Assembly (NCBI GenBank): GCA_946800325.1 | Contig: OX326958.1 | Location: 22,766,414-22,830,413 of the forward strand | Reading direction: 5' to 3' | Origin: Luzula sylvatica | Taxonomy: Eukaryota > Streptophyta > Magnoliopsida > Poales > Juncaceae | Length of the DNA: 64,000 nt | Shown here: piece after piece, positions 11,507 to 22,144 of the stretch | How positions within the stretch are numbered: the first letter of the stretch is position 1 | Layout: every line of letters starts with the position of its first letter | Notes under the pieces: model-generated | Seen by the model: the letters and a program-made list of their open reading frames with translations, nothing else | Told to the model about the DNA's origin: nothing | Database searches by the model: none | Program-made: the position numbers and the translations under genes

Positions 11507-14070
11507 ATGGGCATAAAATGGTGGTGTTGCTTTTTTCTGTTTCTTCAGCTTTGGCTGGATGAATGTTTGTGTGTTAATCTTGAAGGTTTGTTCTCTGATC
11601 TTTTTTTTTTTTATATTTCAGGATTTTTTCCAGTGACATTGCTAATTTTATTTTCCTATTTTTCATAAAGTTTCTTTTCGCCATGAAGAATATGAAAGTT
11701 TCGCCTGTACGAGCAGAAAAGTTGGTTGCGCGTAAGTTTTACTTTTGTTCGAAAAATTAATTCTTGCGCTTGTTTTTGTAGCTTGGCCGGAACATATTCT
11801 TCCGGATCAGTCAATTATTTATTTATTTAATCGTTTCAAATATACCCGTACGGAAGTTTTGATGTTGCTTTGATTATTTATTTATTTTTGCATAGGTTAA
11901 AAAGGTCTACGAGCAAATTTTTACACGGCGACAGAAAATCGGGTGGATCAAACTCCCACAGTAAGCATTTATATTACATTTGAAATTTCATAACAAAATT
12001 ATCATAGTGTGTATATGAAGTAAAATAATTATGTGTTTCGAACTTCTTTTCTAGGTATTAACGAGCCTGAAGTCATCGTACAATCAAAAGATAACAGAGA
12101 CCATCTTCGGAGAAAACTTATCCAGCAAATGTACAACCTACCAGCTCTATTGGGCAACTCAAACCTTCCAATCATGTTTCCTCAACACGACATCCTAATT
12201 CTATCTATGGCAAGCGGTGCATTTCCAGCAAGCGAAAATTCAAAAGATCGGACCTATCTGAGCTCTTCTGCAAGTGGAGTTCCTCTCGATCTAGCAGGAC
12301 CTTTTGCCCAACAGTCCCCACAACAGACTATCTCGAAAACACCGACCAATTCTCATGGTCGAAATGAAAAAAGCGTCCTATTGATTACAGTAGCAGCTGT
12401 TCTTTTTGCAAGCATCCTATTGGTGACGATTTTGGTGTGCCGTAGACAGGGTCCGGCCAATATTGGCCCTTGGAGAACCGGTATTAGCGGCCAGTTGCAA
12501 AAAGCATTTGTAACAGGTAAAATTTTGAAAGGCCATACCATTTGTGTAATAAAAAAAAATCTTCTCAAGAATGTCTAAAATTAATTTCAATTGTGAAAAT
12601 AAAAAATACAGGTGTGCCGAAATTGAACAAAACGGAATTAGAGGTGGCTTGTGAGGAGTTCTGTAACATATTACATTCCGAGCCTGAGTACACAGTTTTC
12701 AAAGGAACTCTGTCCAACGGTACCGAGATTGCCGTTGTCTCGACTGTAATATCTTCTCTGAAAGATTGGAGCAATAGCTCTGAATCTTGCTTCCGTAGAA
12801 AGGTTCTTTCATTTCAAATATCTCTATTTAATTTCTTTATATTTATTTTTTCTGAGGTAACAAAGAAAATTTTCATACTTTTCTGTGATGACTTCCGAAA
12901 ATATATCCAACTAGCACTATAAAAATATTATGAAAGATAAATCTCTCACTAGGTATTTTATTTTTACAGATAGATATGCTGTCAAGAGTGAACCATAAGA
13001 ACTTTGTCAATCTTGTCGGATATTGCGAGGAAGAAGAACCGTTTATGAGGTTGATGGTTTTGGAGTATGCACCTAACGGAACGCTAAATGATAACCTTCA
13101 CGGTAATCCAATTTGGACCTATGTCCCTCAAATTTTGTAATAGTGGATACATTGAATTTGTTTCTAAAATAGTACGGTAGCAGGGGAAATTAAACTTTTT
13201 TTCATAAATCGAAATTTAAATTTTAAATTGGTATTTATGTGCAGTTAAAGAATTTGAACATCTAAACTGGGAAGTGAGGATGAGAATAATAATGGGAATG
13301 TCGTATTGTCTCCAACATATGCACCATGATCTTAGCCCTCCGGTTGCCCTCCCATATCTCCAATCGAACACTGTTTTCTTGACCGATGATTATGCTGCCA
13401 AGGTATACTAATGTTCTTGGGCTGCTATATTCGCACACACTTTTAATATATACGGTATTAATCATCTGAAACTAACCGAATCATTATATTCTTATTAATT
13501 TTCTTGTTGCAGATGACCGATATGAGTGTATGGAAAGAAGTCATTCGGAAGCGGAACATGCATAAAGATGGAGAACTGGACCAGGAGTCGGTTTTAGCTG
13601 AATGTGCAATGAATATTTACAATTTTGGCATCGTTCTTTTGGAAATTATAAGTGGCAAACTGCCTCAACAAGAAGATGGGGGAGCCTCGCTTCTCAATTG
13701 GGTTAGTGAACTGGCTTTTTACTTAATTATGACAATATTTCAGGCTAACGCTGCACAAAATTATCTTGTAATTACAATTTTTTTATGATTTTTTAAACTG
13801 TAGGCAATGCAATATTTGGATGATGGAAGAAACATAAAACAGCTGCTAGATCCAACTCTGAAGGGTTTTCATGGAGCTCAACTGGAAACCATATGTGAGG
13901 TGATCAATAAATGTGTGCATCCGGACTCAAAGAACCGACCCACAATGTGTGAAATAACTACAAAATTGCGATCTACAATAGACATCAGTCCGGATGCTGC
14001 TAACCCTAGCCCTAGACTCTCTCCACTTTGGTGGGCAGAACTCGAGATTTTATCCGCTGAAGACTGCTAG
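11507..14070 (+). CDS. LRR-less MDIS/MRH1-like receptor pseudokinase, copy 1
   Basis: Exons read by homology and GT-AG sites: 11507-11585, a questionable 11905-11960, 12055-12516, 12612-12802, 12970-13102, 13245-13402, 13513-13701, 13804-14070. Exon 1 encodes a signal peptide ending CVNLEG. The LRR exons that normally follow are absent; exon 1 joins 12055 in frame, whereas the 56-nt exon would shift frame. Exon 12055-12516 has a linker, one membrane span (VAAVLFASILLVTILVCRR) and the juxtamembrane PWRTGISGQLQKAFVTG typical of the MALE DISCOVERER/MRH1 family. The kinase half keeps VNHKNFVNLVGYCEEEEPF and EYAPNGTL, but the VAIK lysine (TEIAVVST), HRD Asp and DFG are missing, as usual in this pseudokinase group. 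No break was seen in the main exons. Family members act at the plasma membrane in pollen-tube guidance and root-hair growth; this copy has no ectodomain. Confidence 0.75.
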
Positions 14071-14320
14071 TGTTTTAAAAAGTTTGTACTCTTGAATTGG
14101 TCAACACGATCATGGGATACGAGACCTAAAATTAAAAAAAATTTCAATAATAGGTGAACGAAATAGTAGAAAAAATTAAAAAATAGTAGACATTTTTGAA
14201 GATTTACCGCTTGTCGTTGCACTTTGCGATGCTGAAACGTGACGTGAATCGTCTCTTGCACTTCAAAATATATTATATTTTCAATATGCACAAAAGTTTT
14301 ATCATCCATTATTACTATTA

Positions 14321-14512
14321 GGGGACGTTTGGTTGGAGATTTACAATGAGAATGCCTTGGCATACTCAATCATGGATTTCATTCTCATGGAATAAATAAA
14401 TGTGCTAACCAAACATGATAATCAAATATGTCAAGAAATATTATGTCTTGACATTGAATTCCTTGACATATTTTATGCCAAGACATTCTTCAAAGTTCCA
14501 ACCAAACGCTCT
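14321..14512. mobile_element. PIF/Harbinger-type MITE
   Basis: 192 bp, starting ggggacgtttggttggag and ending ccaaccaaacgctct. TTA directly flanks both sides (14318-14320, 14513-14515), the classic Tourist/PIF target duplication. Comparison with arm 2 shows the uninterrupted site. Interior is AT-rich with repeated tgtcaagacat-type motifs. Confidence 0.85.
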
Positions 14513-14660
14513 TTAGTACTTTTACTAAATCGCCCCCTCCTATTAAATTTTGAATAACAGGCTCAGCAGCCTGCCATGCTTTGTTTAATCCAACTCTTCA
14601 AATTAATCCCTTCATCTGGTCCGTTCGTCCGTCCAACCTAACCCCACCCTTTCCTTTCCG

Positions 14661-14712
<52 letters not shown>

Positions 14713-14981
14713 CCCTCTCTCAATATGCTCCAAACATGGTAATCAAGTATGCCAAGGAATAATATGTCTTGATATTGAATTTTTTAACATTCTTTATGCC
14801 AAGATATTCTTCAAAACTCCAACCAAACGCTCCCTTAGTACTTTTACTAAATCGCCCCCTCCTATCAAATTTTGAATAACCGGCTCAGCAGACTGCCACG
14901 CTTTGTTTAATCCAACTCTTCAAATTAATGCTTCATCTGGTCCGTTCGTCCGTCCAACCTAACCCCACCCTTTCCTTTCCG

Positions 14982-15042
<61 letters not shown>

Positions 15043-15045
15043 CTG
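14409..15045 (+). repeat. 321-bp tandem duplication with CT tracts
   Basis: 14409-14729 and 14730 to about 15045 are two copies of one unit: MITE right half, ttagtacttttactaaatcg, then a (CT)n tract (about 14664-14709 and 14986-15041). The duplication includes the MITE end and the Helitron start, so it happened after both insertions. The CT tracts differ in length. Confidence 0.9.
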
Positions 15046-15858
15046 CTCCTCTCTCGTCAGGAAGAGAGGACAAGCGGAGCTTCAAGATTGAGTATAGGAC
15101 AAGCGGAGCGAGAACAACCGTCGACTCAGGCTAGGAAAAGAGGACAAGCGGCCATCAACAGGCGTAAAAGGAAGAGAAGAGGATGGCCGGAGCTATGGGG
15201 GTGCCCGTCATGTGTCCATTGCTGCATACAGCAGAGTAGGTTCGCCTCTCCCTTCTCCAGAGCATGGCACAACCTCTTTTTTCTCTCGCTGAGTATGGCC
15301 TCCCTTTTTTATTCTCGAGATTCTGACAGCCTGAGAGTTAACGAATAAGTGGCAGTCTGCAAGATAATGAGCTGCAGCGCGTCTGCTGTAATTGGTTGGG
15401 TTGGATCAATTGGCTGGCTCGGAGCATATGAGTGGTGGCAGTCGCGAAGTAGGACAAGAAAGTGGGGAACCATTATGCCAAGCCTGATGTCGTTCGAAAT
15501 GCGAGCTTACATGAGATTAAGAGCGCATATAGGAATCTCGCTCGAAGGTATTTTTCTAAACTCTGCTTTTATTGTTGATGGTCGGACCAATTCGTCGAAC
15601 ACTTCTTAGGCGATGTAACAGAGAAGGCTAACCCGGCACCAGATATATTGGTGGAAACGAGTAAGATTACCATTTTACCCTTCATTTTTCAATTAATTAA
15701 GGAAGGCATTTGTTATAGTATGCGATGATTTCAGATATATTGATATGTCATAATCGTTGTGCCAAAAGCGCCATATATTTTAATTCAATTCCAGTAATTA
15801 ATTTCCCCTTTAAAGGTATTATTTTGGCTATTTAAATTCAATTTGGTATTTGATTTAG
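15046..15858 (+). other. Helitron interior, possible captured exons
   Basis: A frame at 15367-15546 (SCSASAVIGWVGSIGWLGAY then a W/R-rich stretch) and another around 15585-15660 (EHFLGDVTEKANPAPDIL) are conserved in the copy at 50282-50580. Both look like exon pieces, yet I recognise neither and their frames are broken by stops between them. No function is assigned. Confidence 0.35.
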
Positions 15859-15970
15859 GTGCTTCAAAACAATTAATAACAAGAAATATGGTGTTGATCT
15901 CGTGCATTTCGGTCATAATTCTTCAACAGTGTTGTACTGTACTCCTACAAAAATGGATCGATGGAGATGG
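15859..15970 (+). pseudogene. Fragment of SWD2-like WD40 gene (S2LA/APRF1 family)
   Basis: After an acceptor-like gatttag the sequence reads TINNKKYGVDLVHF followed by HNSSTVLYC, in the frame starting at 15861. This matches the WD40 blade of plant SWD2-like proteins, COMPASS/CPF-associated factors, whose corresponding segment reads TINSKKYGVDLICF. Similarity stops within about 35 residues and the rest of the gene is absent, so it is a captured exon inside the Helitron. A near-identical copy is at 50770-50881. It cannot encode a working protein. Confidence 0.7.
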
Positions 15971-17440
15971 TTAATGAATAATTTCACTCTATTTGTATAC
16001 AATAGTTTTAAATATATAATTTAATCACATTTTTACTCATAAAATGGTAATTTTCAACTAGAATCATTGAGACTTCTTTCGCTGAATGGTAACAAGTATT
16101 TACCACACTTCAAAGGCATCACAACAAGTACTTTACATTTAAACCCCTCAAAATAGTTAATTTCCATAATTATGTAAACAAACCCAATATAATCTCAAAA
16201 TGATCTCTTACAGGGTTGTATCCATACCGTTATGTCAAACTGTTTTATTTTGGGATTAAAGGGGATGATAGAGCTAGGGTAACAAGTATGCTCTCCCTCA
16301 CTCTCTTTCTCAAGTCTTTTGTTCTCTATTTCAAGTTGAGTTCAATGATTCAGTCTCGATTTTGAATCATGTAATTGCAATTTTCTTGTTTCTTTGTGCT
16401 CGTGTGAAAAATCTCACAATATATGTATTAATTTCTCTCAAATAGCCTCCATTAAGCCTCAATTAAGAAATTAAACAACAAAAAAGAAAAAAAAGAATTA
16501 AATTGCAATAACCTAGTGACTATCTTAAAACCTATATACGTATAATTGCTTAATCTAAATCTACTAATTTGATATATTTTCTGTCAGGTAATGAAAGATA
16601 TACTTTACCACCGGTATAACATGGATAAGGTAAATTTCACAAAGCCCTTTCAGTGTAATTTTGCATAGATAACCTTCATAAATTGTATAATTAATATTGC
16701 TCTATTCGGTAGTACGACCGTTTGGCCTTTCTTGTGTTGGTTTTGTTGCCTCCAATTGTTTTAATAATGCGATTGAACAAACTTAAAATATACAGCCTTT
16801 TAACATGTTCAATTTCGTAGCTTTTTTGCTATTTTATTTTTGTTTAATATTCTATTTTCTATTCTATAACCTTTATTTTTCAATATGTTATTCTTTTTTT
16901 TCAGTTTGATTGATTTTAGGTAGCATTGTGATAGTTTTTTAAGAGTTATTAGATTAGATTTCAAGAAATACTTACATATTCATGCTACTTACATAACATG
17001 GATAAGGTACATGTAATTTTGTTTTGTTTCCTGTAATCTATTTGTTTGCAACAATTACAGATAATGGGTATTTTGTTCCATTAATTTTGGTTTCCATTAT
17101 GAAGATAATGATTAAAGAAATTATTATGATGTTAAGCAAAACATTGCAACATTTTTCTGAAGAAAAATTATATTCTTGTATTGTTTTTTTATTTCTTAAA
17201 AATATATTTCAGTGAATTTGAAGTTTGCTGGTTTGTACCGCGATCTTTTTGTCCGCTCCTTTATAAAAATTAAAAAATTGTGCTCATTTTTTTAAAACTT
17301 TACAAGCTGATAAATAAAAGAATTAGATGTTCCGTTATCGAGGGTTGTGCCGATGAAATTGATGTTTGATTCAACATGACAACAGTATGCTAATTCATCT
17401 TTTTGTAAGGTTTTATTATTATTTTCAAGTTAGTCAGGAG
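15971..17440 (+). other. Helitron interior, non-coding
   Basis: AT-rich DNA without a recognised gene apart from the small exon-like piece at 16587-16629. The 63-codon frame at 17024-17215 is intron-like T-rich sequence. The whole stretch is conserved at about 95% by eye in 50882-52350. Confidence 0.5.
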
Positions 17441-17642
17441 GCACAATTCTAGATGTTTTTGGTGTTTTGAGTAGTGTCTTTGTAATGATGGTCATTTATC
17501 TTGTAAGTTTGTGTTTAAATTGTTTTAGTTTCTTTACTTTTATCTATTTACAAACTATCATTTTGATTATCAAGAAAAGTAATCATATTTGACTTATTAC
17601 ATGACAAAATCCGCAGTGAAGCACGGGAATTTCCCTAGTAAA

Positions 17643-17864
17643 TTATAATAGAACAAAAAATGAGCAGTACATTATAACAATAATCGACAATGTCACGCAT
17701 ACATGCTCCTCTATTCTAAAGCTAGGCTGTCTCGGTGGAGAATCGTGACCCCATAGGCTGATACGCGCCGGGTCGTTTAGGACAATTCGACCCGCAACAC
17801 AATCAACAACGACATCAGAAGTCGATTCCCGCCCCTTCACCTTTTGAAACAAAATAAAGAACAA
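17643..17864 (-). pseudogene. UBP12/13-like fragment in arm 1
   Basis: Antisense frame reading ESTSDVVVDCVAGRIVLNDP, then a WGHDSPPRQP segment. The sister copy in arm 2 reads STYDDIVECFAGRIGLADPT, which aligns with STYDDVVERVARQLGVDDPS of the C-terminal ubiquitin-like/ICP region of plant UBP12/UBP13 deubiquitinases. Similarity fades after about 25 residues. No other UBP exon lies nearby, so it is a captured fragment. The open frame here is intact but short, and its relation to a longer transcript is unknown. Confidence 0.6.
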
Positions 17865-17949
17865 GTGAGTATTAGATAATCCCCAATATGATGAATTACA
17901 AAGAACTAATAAATTTTAAAACTTACATGACAATTGCAAATAAGTTGCA

Positions 17950-18457
17950 AAAACTGAAGTCTAACGGGAACAAAATATTAAATTTTCATGTTGTCCTAAA
18001 AAATTCCGTAATTGAAGACTAAAACAAACAAATTTCTAATTTTGTAAAAATTCCCCAAAATGAAAGAATTGAAGTCTAACACCTTCAGAAAAATCAATTA
18101 TCATATTTTTCTAAAACAATGCCAAAATTGATGTCTAAAATTAGCAAAATACTCAATTTTCATGTTTTTCTAAAATACTCCGTAATTGAAGACTAACACA
18201 TGCAATTTTTTTCCTTTTCAAAAACTGTGAAAGAATGAAAAAAATGAAATCTAACACCTTCAAAAAAATACAGTTAACCTATTTTTCTAAAAATACCAAA
18301 ATTGAAGTCTAACACAAGCAAAATACTTAATTTTTATGTTGTCCTAAAATAAGTCTTTAATTGAAGATAAACACAAGTAAATATATATATTTTTAAAAAT
18401 ACCGGAAAAATAAAAAAATGAATTCCAACACCTTACAAAGTCAATTATGTTATTTTC

Positions 18458-18498
<41 letters not shown>

Positions 18499-19510
18499 AA
18501 AATTGATGTTTAAAATGAACAACAAAAAAAACCCAATATTTATGTTGTCTTAAAAAAATCATCAATTGAATACTAACATATACAAATTTTTAATTTTTCA
18601 GTAATTATGCAAGAATGCAAAAAGTGAAGTCTAACGCGAGCAAAATACTAAATTTTCATGTTGTCTTCCAAAAACTCCGTAATTTAAGACTAACACTAGC
18701 AATTTTTTGTTTTTTTTTTTCAAAAATTTCGCAAAAATACAAAAAGTGAAGTCTAACTAACACCTTCAAGAAAACCAATTATCTTAGTTTTCTACAAGAT
18801 GTGAAAATAGATGTCTAGAACTAGAGAATTATTCAATTTTCATGTTGTTCTTAAAAAAACTCCGTAATTAAGGACTAACAAATGGAAATATCTTTTTTTT
18901 TCTTAAAAAATTCCGCAAAAATTCAAACTTTGAAGTATAACACCTTAAAAAAATCGATGATCCTATTTTTCTAAGAAAAGCCAAAATAGATGTCTAACAT
19001 TATCAAAATACTTAATTTTCATATTATCCTCAGAAAACTCCGTAATTGAAGAAAAAGCAAGAAATTTCTATTTTTTTTTCAAAAATTCAGCAAAATGCAA
19101 AAATTGAAGTCTAACACCTTAAAAAAAAAAAAAATCAATTATCTCATTTTTCTAAAAATTCCAAAATTGATATATGAAACGAGAAAACAACTTAATTTTT
19201 AAGTTGTCGTAAAAAACTACATAGTTCAAGACTAATATATGCAAATTTTTATTTTTTCGAAAAGTGAAGTCTAACACCTTCAAAAAAAATTAAATAACCT
19301 ATGTTTCTAGAAAATGTCAAAATTGAAGTCTAACACGAGAAAAATACCAAAAGTGTAAAAAACAAAGTCTTACATCTTCAAAATAACCAATCATCTTATT
19401 TTTTAAAAGATAAGATACCAAAATTGATTTCTAAAATGAGAAAAATACTTAATTTTGATGTTCTCCAAAAAAAAAAAAACTCCGTAACTTCAGAATAACA
19501 CAAGCAGTTT
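17950..19510 (+). repeat. Degenerate ~178-bp tandem array, about nine units
   Basis: Anchors of the form catgttgtcctaaaa-actccgtaattgaagac occur near 17988, 18162, 18335, 18541, 18657, 18840, 19019, 19200 and 19458. Modal spacing is 173-183 bp, distorted by poly-A growth (about 35 A at 18462-18495) and a deletion. Each unit also holds gaagtctaacaccttc. Unit length is nucleosome-like, as in plant satellites, but copies are diverged. The array lies exactly between arm 1 and the downstream unique segment and is absent from the second locus at 52350. Confidence 0.85.
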
Positions 19511-19747
19511 TTTTCCCCGATTTAGACATCAAAATTAAGTAAAATATGTAGGTTTAGGGTTTCGAAGTAAAGACCTTACACCTCCTAAGTACATGTTTTA
19601 TCACTAAATCACATTACTCTTTGTGAAATATAAACAAATTTATTATAATTATTATTTTTGCAACTAGTGAACTCATCTTGTTCTTTCGCTAATACTTTCG
19701 TTTTTGATTTCATGAAAGAGAGAGGGGGGGGGGGGGGGGGGGGGGGG
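19511..19747. repeat. Array edge with G24 homopolymer
   Basis: About 210 bp with no gene, then an uninterrupted run of 24 G (19724-19747). The 82-codon frame across it is an artefact of the run. A comparable G20 run is at 57904-57923. Confidence 0.8.
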
Positions 19748-20867
19748 TCGCACCCTGCTGGATCGGCCACTGAATATACGTCTGACTCTGTCTGCGCTCA
19801 GTTCCTTTTATATTCTGTCACCTTCAGGTGTTTCTTTGATCTTTTCGATATTTCCTCTCCAGTCAACGGCCAATTCAGCCCAATTAGACAGCGGGGCACG
19901 AAATAAAGCTATGTTTTCTCTCCATGTGGTTTTATATGAGACAAAGTTCGTTATAGATGTCGAGACAATGGCCAATGGATTCATGATCCAGTAATTGGGT
20001 GTGAAACACAAAAAATCATATACTGTAAAAGATTGTGTGTTCGAGTCTCATTGGCACCAACAGATGTAAGACCACCGAACTTTCTCCATTTACTCATTTT
20101 TTTAGATGTCGAGACAAAAATGGGTGTGGAAGCCCTCTCCGGATTTAAAAAAGAAAAGGAAAAAGAAAATGAAAAAAGAAAAAGAAATGGAGCTAATTCA
20201 TTTTGTCACTCTCAAATCTCGATGCTTAAGAGAAAAAGCAAAACAATTTTTTTCAGATCAAATCTGTTGTTTAGCTTTGCTTTGCGCAATATATAGTTTT
20301 GTTATGAGTTAACTACAAATAGGTTTGTTATGTTTTGTGATTTGTTTAGCTTGGCTTGGCCCAACATTTAGTTATGTTAAATTGGGCGAGAAGAAACTGG
20401 CTCCAATGATTATTTTTTGCTTTTTTCGATCATCCAGTCTGAGAATTAAGGGTTTCAATTTCAACCATTTTTGTTCTTTTTATCTTCTTTTTTGTGAGTT
20501 TTCCAATAATTTAGTGACTTTTTTTTTTATCTTGTTTCAATTTCACGTAGCCTATTATGTTAAATTGCATAAAATAAATTAACTGGGTCAGATTTTTGTA
20601 TATTTCGTTTCTGCCATTTTCCATAAATTAGTTAAATTAGTTGAAATTTGTGATATTCTCTGTTATTGGTCTAAATTGCAAAAGTGTCATCTATCTTTTA
20701 TTCTTTTAATACTATATAGTTTCCGCCTAAAACTCTTATTTTATGTTTGATATTTTAATACGAGATACATATTTATTTTCAGGTACATTAATAGCTCCCA
20801 AGAGATCATTACAATATGTCCCTTTTGTAAGCTAAACATGCCAAATTCAATTTATATATATATAATT
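19748..20867. other. Locus A right segment, no gene
   Basis: Matches 52370-53790 closely. It contains one SINE-like insertion (19969-20103) and otherwise AT-rich DNA with no recognised protein. Small frames at 20033-20582 are T-rich and unconvincing. Confidence 0.6.
19969..20103 (+). mobile_element. tRNA-like SINE with 14-bp target duplication, copy A
   Basis: 135 bp flanked by perfect agatgtcgagacaa repeats (19955-19968, 20104-20117). It has a box-A-like segment (atccagtaattggg), a box-B match (gtgttcgagtctc) about 55 bp downstream and a short T-rich 3' end. This is the layout of a small plant SINE. The other locus has the same element at 52900-53033, where one flank has drifted, so insertion preceded the locus duplication. 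Confidence 0.7.
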
Positions 20868-21965
20868 TTTTTTTGAAAAGCTAAAGAGGCGAAGCCTCTT
20901 TTAATATATTAAAGCATAGTTTAATACATTGGGATACGATTTTACATGATAATGTAAAAAAGTAGCTTAAAGCAAAAGTAAATTACAAAATCAAAAGTAC
21001 GATACAAATCAAGAGATGATACTTTCGGCCATCCTTAGACGATCGGTTCTTCCATTTCATCGTCCTTTTCCTTGTTGCTGCGCTCGTCGCTGTCGCCCTC
21101 GCTCCCGGAAACTGTCGCTCACGGAAACTGTCGCCCTCGCTGTCGCGGCCTGTCGCGCCGGAGCTGTCGCCGTCGCTGTCGCAGCCTCGAACCAGCGTCT
21201 AAGCCGAACCGTCCTCGCAGATCTAATCAATCTGACCGGCCACGAACCAGCGTCCTCGAACCAGCGTCTGGCGCAGCAGATCGAATCAACCTCGAACCAG
21301 CGCCTGAATCAGCCTCGACCCAGCCTCGAATCAGCCTTGAACCAGCGTCTGGCGCAACAGATCGAATCAGCCTCGAACCAGCGAACCAGCGCCTGAACCA
21401 GCCCCTTCTTGTCCCTGAACCAGCGCCTTCTTGTCCCCGAACTAGCCCCGAACCAGCCCCGAACCAGTCCCTGATTCAGCCCCTTCTTGTCCCTGAACCA
21501 GCCCCGAACCAGCGCCTGAACCAGCCTTAGCAGCCTGACAGTGAAAGCCGCCGCAGCAGAAAGATTCAGCCCCTTTCTGCCCCCTGATTCAGCAGCCTGA
21601 TTCAGCCCCTTCTTGCCCCTTCTCCTTGCCCCTTCTTGCCCCTCCAGGAGCTGCTCCAGTCGGCCGCCGGACAGAGAAAGCCGCCGCAGCAGAAAGAAAG
21701 CCGCAGCAGTCGGCCGCCGGACAGGGAGCTCGTGAATGGAGTTTAGGGTTTTCCTTTCCTAGAGCTCGTGAATGTTAGGGTTTTCCTTTCCTTTACTTCG
21801 CGAATCGCCCCGGTTTTCGCCGCGCCGTTCGGAGCTAGGGTTTGCCTTGCCTCTCGGAGCTGTCGGCCTCGCCCGTCGCTCTTGGGCTGGTGAGGGGAGG
21901 TGGTGGTGGAGGCGGAGGCACCTAGGGTTTGCCTCCGCCTCAGAGTCGCCCTTTTCGCCCTTTTG
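20868..21965 (-). mobile_element. LINE-derived non-autonomous insert with GC-rich body
   Basis: Absent from the sister locus (compare 53760-53805), so it is an insertion. Read on the minus strand it ends in a stem-loop (aaagaggc/gcctcttt) followed by poly-A, the 3' end style of plant L1 elements. Its 5' part is very GC-rich with several aaaccctag leader-like motifs, and its middle (21170-21530) is built of degenerate repeats of gaaccagcgtctgg/gaaccagcccc. There is no RT or endonuclease. Frames of 126 and 152 codons on the plus strand arise from the repeats (NQRLAQQIES repeated) and are not supported as proteins. No clean target duplication was found. Confidence 0.55.
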
Positions 21966-22144
21966 CCTTTCTTGAAACTATATAGATAGTATAATTCAAG
22001 GACTTGGCAAATCCACACAGGGATGCATTTGCAATTGTTATGTGAGTTTATGAATTTATTAGTTCTCTGTAATTCATCATATGGCGGATTATCTAAAACT
22101 CACTTTTTTCTTTATTTTTTTTGAAAATGTGAAGGGGGGCGGGA

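Larger units (their letters stand above)
14530..17638 (+). mobile_element. Helitron carrying gene fragments
   Basis: The 3' end has the Helitron signature: a short stem (ccgcagtgaagcacggg, about 17611-17627), a spacer, then CTAG at 17635-17638 followed by T. The best 5' candidate is TCGCCCCC at 14530, preceded by A; the flanking taaat is repeated at both ends, so the left border is less certain. No Rep/helicase is present, so it is non-autonomous. It contains a 321-bp internal tandem duplication, a SWD2-like WD40 exon and at least one other possible captured exon (16587-16629, reading VMKDILYHRYNMDK between splice-like sites). Much of it (15370-17440) recurs at 50282-52350. Confidence 0.7.
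11020..17948 (+). repeat. Inverted-repeat arm 1 (interrupted)
   Basis: 11020-14320, the short piece 14513-14529 and 17639-17948 together match the reverse complement of 22036-25870 closely. The arm carries a kinase gene (+) and a UBP12/13-like fragment (-). It is interrupted by a PIF-type MITE (14321-14512) and a Helitron (about 14530-17638). After the MITE the target resumes as ttagtacttttac, matching ttagtatttttac in the other arm. The arm begins directly after the LINE tail and ends near 17948 where the 178-bp array starts. Confidence 0.85.

Noticed and set aside
11905..11960. A second kinase exon reading LRANFYTATENRVDQTPT
   Set aside because: Its splice sites are acceptable, but including it shifts the frame into the next exon, whereas exon 1 to 12055 is in frame; left as doubtful.
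14928..15609. Three consecutive plus-strand frames as one small gene
   Set aside because: The first runs through a CT tract (SLSLSLSL), the frames overlap, and only parts are conserved in locus B; kept only as possible captured exons.
17950..19510. CRISPR-like regular repeats
   Set aside because: Units are about 178 bp, diverged along their whole length, with no short conserved repeats and unique spacers, and the DNA is plant nuclear.
21016..21530. Two long overlapping frames (126 and 152 codons) with repeated NQRLAQQIES and EPAP motifs
   Set aside because: They lie in a GC-rich tandem repeat, overlap in different frames and are bounded by repeat edges; stop-free frames are expected in such DNA.
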